Assembly: GCF_003589595.1 (NCBI RefSeq)
Contig: NW_020653993.1
Location: 2,593,419 to 2,657,418 of the forward strand
Length of the DNA stretch: 64,000 nucleotides
Reading direction: 5' to 3'
DNA from: Hyposmocoma kahamanoa
Taxonomy: Eukaryota > Arthropoda > Insecta > Lepidoptera > Cosmopterigidae
This document shows, piece by piece, positions 20,625-30,214 of the stretch; positions within the stretch are counted from its first letter, which is position 1; every line of letters starts with the position of its first letter. The translations under genes and the position numbers were made by a program. The notes below the pieces were generated by a model that saw nothing but the letters and a program-made list of their open reading frames with translations, did no database searches and had not been told where the DNA came from.

Positions 20625-21105
20625 CAGTCTCAAGCGAGAGGCGATACAGGCGTGTGAGAATAGGTGACAACTCAGGCGCACAGTTACACGCACGCACAGT
20701 TAGCAGGACTATTGCTGGAATTCCATCTGGCCCGCTAGTTTTATGCACGTCTAGACTTCGCAGACTTCTGAGTACCGCTTTTTGGCGTATGCGAACTGGC
20801 GCCATAGTGCATCCAGTCTGAGGTAAAGAAGGTGGTAGGTATCCTGCGGCATCCAGACGCGAACTCTCTGCAAAGAGTTAGGCGAAGAGATTCGCCTTCT
20901 CTTCCGCAGTATGGGCCAGCGAGCCGTCTGGCCTCAGCAGAAATGGTAATGAGTGACTACTAAAGTTTTTTTCGACCGCTTTGGCCAGGGACCAAAAGGA
21001 CTTGCTGCCTGCTGGAAAAAAGGCAAGCTTGGCCCCTATGCGGCGCACGTGGTCGAACTGGCCCTCAAATTTGGCCATTGTCCGGTTAAAAACCAACCAT
21101 TAAAA
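20625..21105 (-). pseudogene. Jockey-like LINE reverse transcriptase, N-terminal part
   Basis: Minus-strand frame: a linker with GAKLAFFPAGSKSFWSLAKA and LRPDGSLAHTAEEKANLFA, a stop at 20878-20880, then a proline-rich linker and RIRQKAVLRSLRSLDVHKTS, SGPDGIPAIVL and SPILTRLYRLSLE. This is the linker and first motif of the reverse transcriptase of a Jockey-type LINE. Both pieces are in one frame. The catalytic core is cut off at about 20625. It was a minus-strand insertion, now inactive. Confidence 0.8.
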
Positions 21106-21352
21106 TAATTGCTCCTTGTAATAAAATTAGGCGCTATTTATAAAAATTAGTTTCCATGCGTGAACAGCCACCCTTAGAGGTGAAATATTTGCTTCAAAAT
21201 TAAATGGGACCACAACTAAGGTACTCTCTTTCCAACAAAAAAAGAATCATCAAAATCGGTTCACAAATGGCCAGAGTTATCGTGCAACACACACACACAC
21301 AAAAAAACATAGAGTCGAATTAAAAAATCTTCTCGTTTTTTAAGCCGGTTAA
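21100..21352 (-). repeat. AACCGACTTC family copy
   Basis: Minus-strand copy of the repeat whose ends are AACCGACTTCAAAA and TTTTGAAGTCGGTT. Here the TTTTTTAAGCCGGTT end, the TTCCAACAAAAAAAGAATC block and the ACCCTTAGAGGTGAAAT block are visible. The far end, TAGGCGCTATTTATAAAAAT, matches a segment inside the copy at 26016-26445. It adjoins the Jockey-like fragment. Confidence 0.65.
21285..21301 (+). repeat. Short CA microsatellite
   Basis: ACACACACACACACAC within an AACCGACTTC family copy. Confidence 0.7.
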
Positions 21353-22017
21353 AAATAGTAAATACAAGTAATATTAAACGAGAAACTAAATAAACCCACT
21401 GTTCTTGGCGTTCGTCTTCACAAAGTCACAAGTTCAATACGCTTCTATAATAAGGTTCAAAACTATCTTGAAACAAAAACTTTATGGAAAAGTGTCGTAA
21501 TAGCTTCACAGCTCAGTTTGCAAGTGCGGTTTTTTCTTTGTATTTGTTTGATATTTGTGCTACCGAATCAAAACATCATGATATTCAATAAAATAAGTAA
21601 ATATCTGACAAAATACTTGACGGTTACCACTTACCATTAGGAACACCGTCTGACCACCAATTCAAATACCAAAAATTTTAATATCAACTTCATATACAAA
21701 GTATGATGTCACAAAGCATAACATTACAAAGTAGTGCACAGATTACCATTAACAAAAACAATACTTATTCGAATAGTATTCACATATTTTATTATTATTG
21801 TATTTACCACATCACTAGCGCTACCGCTATCGAACAACAAATATAATAAAAAATAACACGTGTAGGTGGCAGGAAAAATTGGGTTTCGGTCTTTTCCCAT
21901 TATATCCAGCCTACGCGACACCTCGATATAGAGAGCGATCGTATTTCAATTAGTTATCCAATAGATAAAGTAATTTGATATAGTGAAATTGTATTTGTGC
22001 ACTATACTGTACATTTG
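21353..22017. other. Unassigned AT-rich DNA
   Basis: No gene or recognised repeat seen. Confidence 0.5.
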
Positions 22018-22200
22018 TTACGAATTTGTGAGAGTGATAAATGAAGGGAGGATGGAGGAGGAAGGGAGGAGGAAAAGAAAGAGAGAAAAACTAAGAATAA
22101 AAGTAAGAGAAAGAAAGTAAATCAAAGTGAGCTACTATAAAGAGGTCAAGGTACTGAATATGAACCGTTAGGAGTGGAAGAGGCTGCATCAACCAGAGCC
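22018..22200 (+). pseudogene. LINE C-terminal fragment, second copy
   Basis: Plus-strand counterpart of the C-terminus at 15775-16145. The frame reads EFVRVINEGRMEEEGRRKRK, a charged stretch, a stop, KVSYYKEVKVLNMNR, a stop, then EWKRLHQPE. The RGRPR region has become an arginine/lysine-rich run through base changes. Dead fragment. Confidence 0.6.
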
Positions 22201-22217
22201 TAGTTTTTAAATTTTAT

Positions 22218-22477
22218 TAGCAGCAGAGCTCCTAGTGAAAGAGTTCGTCCAGGATAGTACTGCCACCTTACCTGTTTCTGCCGCCATGGTGCTGGTGAAA
22301 TTACAAGCACATGGGACTTGTCAATTTATGTCTCAGGGCGACGGGCGCAATGGTAGGGCCCCTCAGATCTTTGCAATTTAAAGCTCTGATTGGCACTGTA
22401 ACTATTATGGACAGTCGTGTAGCTTACCAACAGGCACACGACATGCTTGTCCCGTCACTTGATGCTATAAAAAAAAT
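22218..22477 (+). repeat. 300-bp family copy, start of duplicated block 2
   Basis: Copy with an internal deletion after the GCCGCC block. It ends GATGCTATAAAAAAAA, the variant shared with 14919-15220. Confidence 0.85.
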
Positions 22478-22726
22478 AGGATGATGCACTGCAGTGTGTA
22501 TAAGGCTTTGATGTTTAGATAGTTCAAACAAGACGAGAAAATGAGTGAACGAAGATTGACGAAACACATGTTTATAAGCCGAAAGCGAGCGTTTAAGATG
22601 GTAAAGGCTGGCCCAAAGGAACTTTCCATCACTTCGCTTCTGGGCTGCCATTCGTTTATCCTCTTACCTACTCCTAGTCTCATTAACGTAACCTGCTACC
22701 ATTAACTTGTATAATGATGGTACTTT
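22478..22726 (+). repeat. Duplicated block, copy 2, left part
   Basis: Matches 15221-15485 from GGATGATGCACTGCAGTG to the TAATGATGGTACTT point, where the SINE is inserted. Confidence 0.8.
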
Positions 22727-22728
22727 AA

Positions 22729-22935
22729 CTGCCTCTGTGACCGAACGGTTACCATGCCGGACTACCACGCAGAGGTCCCAGGTTCGATTCCCGGGCCGGG
22801 AAAAATATTTGTATGACCTATATAGAAATATTTGTTTCTCTCGTGCGTTTGGGGGTAATTTGTGGTTGTCTATATGTGTGTCCATGGCACCCGCGACACA
22901 GGGTTTCCCTAGTGCGGGGCTATGTTGAGTGTGTG

Positions 22936-22972
<37 letters not shown>

Positions 22973-22973
22973 T
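22729..22973 (+). mobile_element. tRNA-derived SINE (family S1) with ATT tail
   Basis: Complete S1 copy. The A box is seen as TGACCGAACGG (one change from the other copies), the B box is GGTTCGATTCCCGGG, the body has GTGTCCATGGCACCCGCGAC, and a pure ATT repeat tail lies at 22939-22972. The duplicated locus at about 15485 lacks it, so the empty site is known: GGTACTT followed by ACATGG. Confidence 0.92.
22939..22972 (+). repeat. ATT microsatellite (SINE tail)
   Basis: About eleven ATT units at the 3' end of the SINE. Confidence 0.9.
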
Positions 22974-23102
22974 CTTCACATGGCTATTTGTAATTGTGTA
23001 TTTGATATATTTGGCAAACGATCATCATGTGTAGATAGCATGTGTGACAAATTGTTTGTCTTATTTGCCTATTCGACAAGTTCGACAAACTCCACACTCA
23101 CG
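22974..23102 (+). repeat. Duplicated block, copy 2, right part
   Basis: Matches 15486-15608: CACATGGCTATTTGTAATTG, GTGTAGATAGCATGTGTGAC and GCCTATTCGACAAGTTCG. A weaker relative starts at about 55729, with an inverted counterpart at about 55930-55980, so part of this block also belongs to a wider repeat. Confidence 0.75.
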
Positions 23103-23104
23103 TT

Positions 23105-23794
23105 ACCGTGCTATGGTCGCTTTCTCAACGCACATCAAAGGAGCTAAATCGGCAAGTACACACGTAAACCATCCACATTGTGGTCGTATTCATTATTTTA
23201 TCTCTTTACTTGGCTTCATGTGTAGACGGTCATATTTGTCAGTGTCATATTTCCAAGTACATCAATTTATTATTTTCTTAAGACCTTAACTCGGCTACCA
23301 CAGTTTTACAATCCATACAGTTGCGCAACTAATGTACTTAAGGGCCCCGTAAACGTTCAAATAATTTGTGAAATCCTTCAAACTTCACGTTTTCTTCAAA
23401 CAATGTCACAAACGATCTAATAAACCATCAAACAAGTTTGACAAACTTGTGTAATGGTTTATTCACACATTGTTCAAAAGTTCACTCTGTCATCTCCTTG
23501 TATAGTTGTACTTACATTACTATACAGTTACATCTCTGAGTAATTTGTGCAACGAGTAAGAATAACATATAAAGCTTTTCTGGCATTAAAAAAGAAAAAA
23601 ATAGATGTTGGTCTAGACTCTAGAGAGTGATCTACATTAAGAGAAAAATATACCCACGTAAATGTTAAAAGAAATATTACACACAGCACCAGATGACTAA
23701 ATGGAATCTAGCAAGTTGAACACTTTAGTGACAACTGAAGTATTGACATGCCAGAACACCTTCAAACATGTTTGTCAAATGATTACCACTAATA
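23105..23794. other. Unassigned
   Basis: No gene seen. Between 23345 and 23480 there are several AAACTTG/CAAGTTT and TTGTTCAAA-type motifs in both orientations, suggesting a weak foldback. Confidence 0.4.
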
Positions 23795-24450
23795 TCAGGT
23801 TTCTTACCACGGTACGACTTCTTTTTATTTTCCCGATATTTCAGACCGGTTGCACGCTCCATGGTCACGGGTTGACTGGACAGCGGCAGAGGACAGCTTT
23901 AAAGGCAGACATATCTGTCTACCCTCTTGCGCTGTCCACGACTACCTTCATAGCGATTTGTTGTGGTTTTTCAAACAAACCACACTCACTGTATCCACAC
24001 GCGAAACTGAGCTCGAGGTGTTTTTGTTTTTATTACTATTACACGCACTAAGGACCGGATTCCATGCACTGGACAGTTTAAAACCATTATCACGGTTAAA
24101 TGTTTTGTACTTCGTGATCTCGATGGCTTCTCGTAACAACCGTAGTATGTAGTGACGTTCTGTCGAGAGTACCTGGGGGCTATGCAACTCGAGCCAGTGG
24201 TTAGTGTCAGTCTGTTTGAGATGTTGTGCTATAGCCAACTTCTGTGCATTATTGTTTTTTACTGCTCGGATGTGTTCCTTCATACGATCGACAATTGTTC
24301 GTTTAGTCTGACCGATATACGAGCTCCCACAACTGCAGTTCACTTTATAGACACCCGGTGTTTGTAATGGAAGGTGGTCTTTTGGTGAACGTAACATTTT
24401 TCCTAGTTTGGTTAAAGGGGTGAAAACGATGGGCGACAAAAGTTAGTTAG
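23795..24450 (-). pseudogene. Penelope-like element, GIY-YIG end and 3' tail
   Basis: The minus-strand frame from 24439 encodes the C-terminal GIY-YIG endonuclease of a Penelope-like retroelement. KDHLPLQTPGVYKVNCSCGS holds the GVY half, SYIGQTKRTIVDRMKEH holds the YIG half with the catalytic Arg and the following EH, LAIAQHLKQ follows, and then LREAIEITKYKTFNRDNGFK holds the conserved Glu. The frame continues past the domain to 23948. The 3' untranslated part carries GACCATGGAGCGTGCAACCG and GTCTGAAATATCGGG. The reverse transcriptase is missing, so the copy is 5'-truncated, but the endonuclease frame itself is open. Confidence 0.85.
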
Positions 24451-24878
24451 TGACTTTATTTTTAAAGATGTTTTGTTTAAGAAATTAATTTGTCAATTTC
24501 TGGCGTCGCCATTTTCACTACGCATACACAATACGGAAGCGTGCGCATGCGTACGATCGGAGCGCCTGATCGAACTGATAAAAATTTGATTACTATAGAA
24601 AGTACGTTATTTTATTTTTTCCTTTGAAAAAGTATTTGTATAACGGTTTTTGTAAAAACAAACACCGTTATAGTTAAATGTAATAAAAGAAAACTAAAAA
24701 ATATCTAAAAATGAAGTGTCACGTTAATATTTGGCAGTGCAACTCATGCAAATCTTTATTACTAGATAAATCATGTTTAATCATTATTGTGTCTTTATAA
24801 GTAATAATTATTGTTATTATATGATAACGTTATAATCATTATCACATGAAAAAATCATTTTGTGACAATTTTTTTATT

Positions 24879-24945
24879 TATTTATTTATTTATATTCAGG
24901 TTACAAAGGCCATTAAATACATACTTTATAGACTAACACACATAA
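24879..24945 (-). repeat. LINE-like 3' tail with ATAA repeats
   Basis: On the minus strand, GGCCTTTGTAACCTGAATA is followed by TAAA/ATAA repeats, as at LINE 3' ends. No coding part is attached. Confidence 0.4.
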
Positions 24946-24954
24946 CATTAATAA

Positions 24955-25200
24955 CACTAATTATTAATTATTTACATGTATTACTAATTATTTACAAGTA
25001 TTGTATGTGACGTGTGACGGAAGGTGGGTGTCCGGTAGCGCCGGCCTCGGAAACGTCGATACATGACACCCTTCGGCAAAAAACTCCTCCTTTATAAAGG
25101 TCGACAGATGTTGAGCTGGTACTCTCACTACAAGTTAAAATTCACATTGTATACCTTCAATATTTTTATATGGCTAATCTTTGGCTGGACACTAGTGAAA
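24955..25200 (-). repeat. Dispersed repeat shared with 52260-52470
   Basis: The minus strand has CAACATCTGTCGACC, GCCGAAGGGTGTCATGTAT, CGACGTTTCCGAGGCCGGC and CCGTCACACGTCACATACAA, matching the plus strand at 52335-52450. Possibly the 3' untranslated end of a retroelement that I cannot name. Confidence 0.6.
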
Positions 25201-25555
25201 CTATAGGTAGGTGCAAATACGGACATCGCTACGCTCATTATTAAAAAAAATAATTAAAAATAGCACCACAAAAATATTACATATTCCCAAAATTCACACT
25301 TCCCCCATAACACGAGGAGACAGAACAAATAAAGAAAAAAACACCCACGTTCTGCACGCCGAGATAACGTCAATTAACATGACGTATGGTGTTTTATTTA
25401 ATATATTTATTGCAAGGATTTCGTAAAAAGGATTTTTGGTTGAGATGTTTTTTAAGGGTTTCGGTAACTAATGTTTTTCAACTCGTGACGTGCAAAGAGG
25501 TTTACATTGTCTATTATGACGTGTATAAAACCAAGCTCCAGTATAAATTAATTCA

Positions 25556-25640
25556 TCCATCATCATCATCAACGCGTTACATGTCTAACTGCTCGAGTTT
25601 AAGGAGAGTATTTAGGCCACAGTCCGCCATGCTTATTTCT
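25556..25640 (-). repeat. SINE fragment (family S3)
   Basis: CATCATCATCATCAACGCG followed by GGCCACAGTCCGCCATGC matches, on the minus strand, the 3' part of a SINE ending in GATGATG repeats, as at 52845-53030. Confidence 0.5.
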
Positions 25641-25855
25641 TAACCGACTTCAAAAAAGGAGGTATTTTTTGTGTATATTAAGCGATTACTATATTTGTGA
25701 GCCGGTTTTGATGATTCTATTTTTGATAGAAACAGTGCCCTGTTTCTATCAGCATTGGTTCCATTTAAATTTGAAGAAAATATTCCTTTTTTAAAAGCGG
25801 CAAACTACAGGAAGAATTCGGATTTGCGCATTTTCCGGGAACCGATTGTAACAAA
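25641..25855 (+). repeat. AACCGACTTC family copy with internal hairpin
   Basis: Begins TTAACCGACTTCAAAAAAGG. The usual block after GATTCT is replaced by a perfect palindrome (25724-25751: TGATAGAAACAG, TGCC, CTGTTTCTATCA), then the CCATTTAAATTTGAAGAAAA block resumes. The right terminus is missing. Confidence 0.65.
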
Positions 25856-26015
25856 TCTTGGCACATGGGTGTAACCAACGAAAATAAAATGTTATGGTGA
25901 TATAGAATTGATAGATGATGGAAGTGGCAGACAGACAACAGAAAATTCTCAATAGTGTACAAGTAGCTACCTTGTGTTTGGGCTCCTATGATTTGCTCGA
26001 GGACGTCCATCTGTT

Positions 26016-26445
26016 TTAACCGACTTCAAAAAAGGAAGAGGTTCTCAATTCGTCTGTATGTTCTTTTTTTGTATGTATATTACGCGATAACTCCGGTATT
26101 TGTAAACCGATTTTCATGATTCTTTTTTGTTGGAATGGGGGGTACTTCCATAGTGGTCCCATTTCATTTTGAAGAAAATCATCCACCTCTAAGGGTAGCT
26201 GTTCACGCATGAAGTTTCATTTTTGTAAATAGCGCCTAACTTTAATTTAGGAGCAATTATTTCAATGGTTGATTTTGCTATTTCTCCAATTCAATGTGTT
26301 TTTCTCTCAATATACTCTGAGTAGTGAGAACCGATTTTTATTATCTCCAAGTCAAGTCCTGTATAGTGGCGAACTAGGGGATATTTCAATAAAACTTAAC
26401 AAATAGACGTAATTCCACGTACTTTTGAAGTCGGTTTTTTTAGTA
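26016..26445 (+). repeat. AACCGACTTC family, long copy
   Basis: Both ends are present: TTAACCGACTTCAAAAAAGG at the left and TACTTTTGAAGTCGGTTTTT at the right, giving inverted termini of about 14 bp. The inner blocks are TTACGCGATAACTCCGG, TTTTTTGTTGGAATG and CACCTCTAAGGGT. The region about 26210-26330 is an addition absent from most copies but shared with 21100-21352. No coding capacity. Confidence 0.7.
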
Positions 26446-26449
26446 CTCT

Positions 26450-26705
26450 GTACTGAGATTATTAAATTTTTTTGTTTTTGCTTCTCAAGCCACGGCAACG
26501 AATACAACTCTTCGATTTCGTTTAATAAACGTGCTTGTATCAAACCGAATCGATGAGCACGTTGCTCTTCGGGTTCCTTTAATAAGCGTTCGTGTATCAA
26601 GCCGAGCCGAAAAGAACGTTGCTATTTGGTTTCATTTGACAAACGTTCATGAATCAAACTAAGCCGTTTACCGAGACTTTTTGAGCTTTCATTAAGCCAG
26701 AAAAA
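26450..26705 (-). pseudogene. Coding fragment with 57-bp (19-residue) tandem repeat
   Basis: The minus strand encodes four head-to-tail units of 19 residues. The second and third are LSNETK-stop-QRSFRLGLIHER and LLKEPEEQRAHRFGLIQAR; the first begins WLNESSKSLG and the fourth LLNEIEELYS. The DNA period is exactly 57 bp (TTTAATAA at 26521 and 26578, TTTGACAA at 26635). Charged repeats of the type (R/E)L-NETPEQR--RL occur, as far as I recall, in front of helicase domains of insect Helitron or PIF1-like proteins. Nothing else of such a protein is present. One in-frame TAG. The fragment directly follows an AACCGACTTC copy. Confidence 0.6.
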
Positions 26706-28084
26706 ACGCGAATATTCCTTCTTTCGAGAAAATCTATAGTCCCGCTGCTCAACACTGGTTTGAAACATTTAATTATCAAACCAAAAGACTGTATTGCTGC
26801 GTATCGTTAACACGATGTGAAAATAATTTCAAAATTTTTAAACTTACAGTGTATTTTGCTTTTAGTATCGCATTCAAAAAATTCAAAATTGAAATGTCAG
26901 GGTATAGATTAGGCTTGAAGAAATCATATGAGCTCTGTTAAATGAAAACACTATGTATATATGTAACTTTACAATGTATTGATTTGACACGACAGTACAG
27001 AGAAATAGCAAAATTTTGGTTTACAATTGAAACCCTATAGTTATTAAATTCACATGTATCCCAAAAGTTAAGAATCAAATCAGTCGCCATTAGGCGCTTG
27101 TCAACGTCGGATCTATGCCAAATTTTTTCCGATTGTTCTTATTTTATTCATATCAATTATAAGCGCGCGGATCGCGGGACACGAGTGCTTAAAATCTAGG
27201 CTCTTGTTACAATACTTCGCCTTAATAACCGCTAAATTGTTTCAATAACCGGTAATTTGTTCCATCATCACACTGAGTCTTTCAACCCTGACTTTGGCGA
27301 GATCGTCACGTAAAACGACGGAGTCATATTCATACATCAATGTGGTAAAACACGTTTATTCCCTGAACTACTAGTACATACTTTTTCTCCCATATGTTCT
27401 GTTAATAAATAGACAGTTTTTTCACAGAAATACTGAGAATTTTCTCTCCCACTAGTTCTGTGTACGAGTTTTCAGTCTAGAGTTGTACCTGTTCATGCCA
27501 TTCAGAAATGTGTATTGAAGTTTTAGGTACACTGAATCTCAGACTGGATTTGTAGGTAGATATCGACCCATGAAACTAGTTTTTATATTTACAACTGAAT
27601 TTTTATTTACGAAGGTATAAATATAAAATTTGGAAGCGATTATTAAATTAACAAAATTAATCAAAATTCAAAATTCGTCCAAATCCGTATCGTTGACTGA
27701 AATTTGTAAAACCTCCCTTCTAACTTAAATAATGTAATATTAACTTGATTTTAAATCAATTATTAGAAGACCAAACTTTAAGTGAAAATTTCCGAGTTTC
27801 CAATGAAGTTTTCTTAAATTTTGGCGAATAAATTGTACAAAGGAGCTTCTATCTATCGGTGTAAAGTTGTTGATGAGAATGTTTTAAGGGATAGGATGAA
27901 TGGTTTTGGAACAATTGCCAAGTTTTCACTTGAACCGATGGGTGATTTATCTTTGTGAATTTTAGGACGAAAGTTGTGTTCTGGAACATTCCACAGGGAG
28001 TCACAGCTGTAGCTAGACTTGTAAAAAAATTGCGAATAAAAGTTAAGTTCGTCATATACGTTTAATATGGTTTTGATGCGGAGA
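26706..28084. other. Unassigned AT-rich DNA, 1.4 kb
   Basis: No coding motif, RNA gene or repeat matched within the window. Confidence 0.5.
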
Positions 28085-28322
28085 ACATTTTTTAAAAATT
28101 ATTTGTTATTTTTATTAACACAAAGAACCAACACTCTGAAATATTTTTTCGATCCGGCCGGATTCGAACCGACGTCTTCAAGCACCGTGGCAGACGCTAT
28201 ACCACTAAGCAACGGAACGAACCAACGGACCTCACGAATTTTTCGTGTCTTTGTATTTGGTTTTTCAACGACTTTTTCGCCGTAGCGCCATCTATGAGAA
28301 ATCTATGAAAGTATTTCGACAT
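28085..28322 (-). mobile_element. tRNA-headed SINE (family S5)
   Basis: Minus strand: leader TTCTCATAGATGGCGCTACG, tRNA-like head with GCTTAGTGGTATAGCG (A box) and GGTTCGAATCCGG (a near-perfect B box), then GGATCGAAAAAATATTTCAG and a short tail. The head at 28149-28222 has the 5'-to-B-box spacing of a tRNA but lacks paired acceptor arms, so it is a SINE head and not a tRNA gene. Confidence 0.75.
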
Positions 28323-28379
28323 TCATTTATTATGTATTTTTATTTATTTATTTTGATTTTTTATTTTGTTATAATTATG

Positions 28380-28640
28380 AACCCGTGGTAGCCCATTGGT
28401 TTGACCTACTGCTTCTCAAGCAGGAGTTGTAGGTTGCCATCGGGGCTTGCACCACTGAGTTTCTCGGAATTTATGTGGGAAATTTAATTTGAAATTTACC
28501 ATAAGCTTGAACGAAAATTTCGTGATGAAACTTGCACGTCGAAGAAGGTTCACAACCCTCCAGTCCCCATTCCTCGCCTGAAAGGAGATCCGTATCCTGC
28601 AGTGGGATGTAAAATAGAATGATGATTAATGAATTTGTTA
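28380..28640 (+). mobile_element. SINE (family S3)
   Basis: The head ACCCGTGGTAGCCCATTGG, with an anticodon-stem-like CTTCTCAAGCAGGAG, is followed by a body with GGAAATTTAATTTGAAATTT, CGTGATGAAACTTGCACGTC, GAAGAAGGTTCACAACCC and CCTGCAGTGGGATGTAAA, and an end with GATGATTAATGAA. I recognise it as a lepidopteran SINE type. Fragments of the same family are at 25556, 51000, 52845 and 57250. Confidence 0.8.
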
Positions 28641-28976
28641 TCATCGCTCTTATTATATATGCACATATCGTCGCTTAAATGATAAACGGCCGTATGTCAA
28701 AAATTCACTTTTTTACAGGAGAGGCGATCAGTTTTCGACCTCATTTTTCAACATTTTTTTGTGTACAAAGTGCAGAATGCCAAACAGGCATTTGTGTAAT
28801 TCCATTGTTTATAATGCCAAATTGTTAAGTGTCTTCGAAGTATTTTATATTTATTTAGTAGTTTGATCATTTTTAAACACATTCTAGCAATAAAAATATT
28901 TTTGAAAAACGCATTTAAGCGACGATATATATAAATATATTTATTTTCGACTTAAGCACTTATACCTATACATATA

Positions 28977-29152
28977 AGGTCGTATTCTACAACTCTACTC
29001 AATACTCAAGTCAGGTATTGAGTATTGCAGTGAGCACTGAAAATCATACTCAAGTCCTTGCCATTAGGGTCGTATTTCCAGTGCTTGAAATCATACTCAA
29101 GTCTGCTCAAATCCTGACTTGAGCATTGAGTAGAGTTCTGGAATACGACCCT
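28977..29152. mobile_element. TA-flanked MITE, copy 1
   Basis: The element is bounded by TA on both sides (28975-28976 and 29153-29154). It has long terminal inverted repeats of about 40 bp starting (A)GGGTCGTATTC and continuing through CTCTACTCAAT and ACTCAAGTCAGG. A further copy of the terminal motif, AGGGTCGTATTTCCAG, lies inside at about 29067. The TA duplication suggests a Tc1/mariner-type source. The second copy is at 58597-58765. Confidence 0.85.
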
Positions 29153-29317
29153 TAGTGTGCTCACACGCGCAGCACACAGGGTCACGGAACCTACCAGACG
29201 ACCCCACTCCTCGCGGCCGCCATTCCTCCATTCAACGCGTTCCCTAAAGCACGTACAATTTATAAGTTTTGTAAGCCGTAGTCTCGTCTACATTATTGAA
29301 ACTTCATCAACACCTTT

Positions 29318-29597
29318 AGTAGCAGTAGAGCTTCTTGTGAAAGAATTCGCCCAGGGAAGACTACCACCGTACCTATTTCTGCAGGCAAGCAGTAATGTTA
29401 ACATTACTGCGTTCCGGTTTTGAAGGGTAATGATAAGGATAATCCGGTTCTAATGAAATTACAGGCGCATGGGACTTGTCAACTTATGTCTTAGGGTGAC
29501 GGGCACAGCGGCAGTGCCCCTCAGATCTTATAGACACGCGTGTTACTTTACCATCAGGCCCACGACTGGTTCGTCCCGTCACTTCGTGTTATAAAAA
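29318..29597 (+). repeat. 300-bp family copy
   Basis: Blocks from AGTAGCAGTAGAGCTTCTTG to CGTGTTATAAAAAAA, with a deletion between CAGATCTTA and ACACGCGTG. It abuts a LINE 3' tail. Confidence 0.85.
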
Positions 29598-29599
29598 AA

Positions 29600-29980
29600 T
29601 CTTAGATTTAGATTTAGATTTATTATCACAATTATTACAAGAATCGTTACAAATAGTAATAAATGTTACATTTCAAAAAATTACAAATATCCAGTACAAG
29701 TTTTATACTACGTAATTTTAACATAGTCAATGTAGTTATGTGAAATAATGTAGGAACATTATTAAATAATAATTATGTCAATATAATGATTGTATGCATA
29801 AAGTTTATGTAATTTATTCATTTCTGTAAAATAATATCTATCCTAATAATCTATAAATTACAACATATATTACAAGACCATGTCCCTATATCCTTCAGTG
29901 GAATAATTCGCATTATCCAACAAAAAGTCTTTAAGTCGACGATCAAATGTTTCATCATTAGACTCATTAAAACTTAAATT
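29600..29980 (-). pseudogene. CR1-like LINE C-terminus and 3' untranslated region
   Basis: Minus-strand frame from about 29975: FNESNDETFDRRLKDFLLDN then ANYSTEGYRDMVL and a stop. The FD/K-RRLK-FLL-nA-YS pattern is the C-terminal end of CR1-type LINE proteins. The 3' untranslated part runs to a TTTAGA/TCTAAA hexamer repeat at 29604-29627, the microsatellite-like tail of the element. Confidence 0.65.
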
Positions 29981-29989
29981 AGGCTTAAA

Positions 29990-30206
29990 ACTCTGTTATT
30001 TTCTTTAGTTATCGCCTTCGCGTTTGCTACACATTAGATATGTGCCAGACCAATTGCTTGATCTCTAAATAGGAAATACACTTTACTATAAGTACCAGAG
30101 CACCCTGACCTTAGAAAAGTTTGTTTCCCAAATTCGTTCGACCGGGAATCAAACCTCCGCATCCAGTACCACAATGCAAACCGTTGGACCACCGAGGTCG
30201 TCAAAT
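29990..30206 (-). mobile_element. tRNA-headed SINE (family S4)
   Basis: Minus strand: a tRNA-like head with GACCTCGGTGGTCCAACGG (A box) and GGTTTGATTCCCGGTCG (B box), then a body with AGGTCAGGGTGCTCTGGTAC and ATTGGTCTGGCACATATC. Similar to the plus-strand copy at 42747-43080. Confidence 0.65.
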
Positions 30207-30214
30207 AAAACTAT

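Noticed and set aside
22018..22200. Lys/Arg-rich host protein
   Set aside because: Order of motifs and the closing W-R-L-H match the LINE C-terminus at 15775-16145; the basic run is a decayed RGRPR segment.
28149..28222. tRNA gene on the minus strand
   Set aside because: A and B boxes are good, but the acceptor and anticodon arms do not pair, and the same leader and body recur at 6840-7145 and 44640-45185. It is a SINE head.
29157..29423. 88-codon plus-strand frame
   Set aside because: The second half is a 300-bp family repeat; no domain seen.
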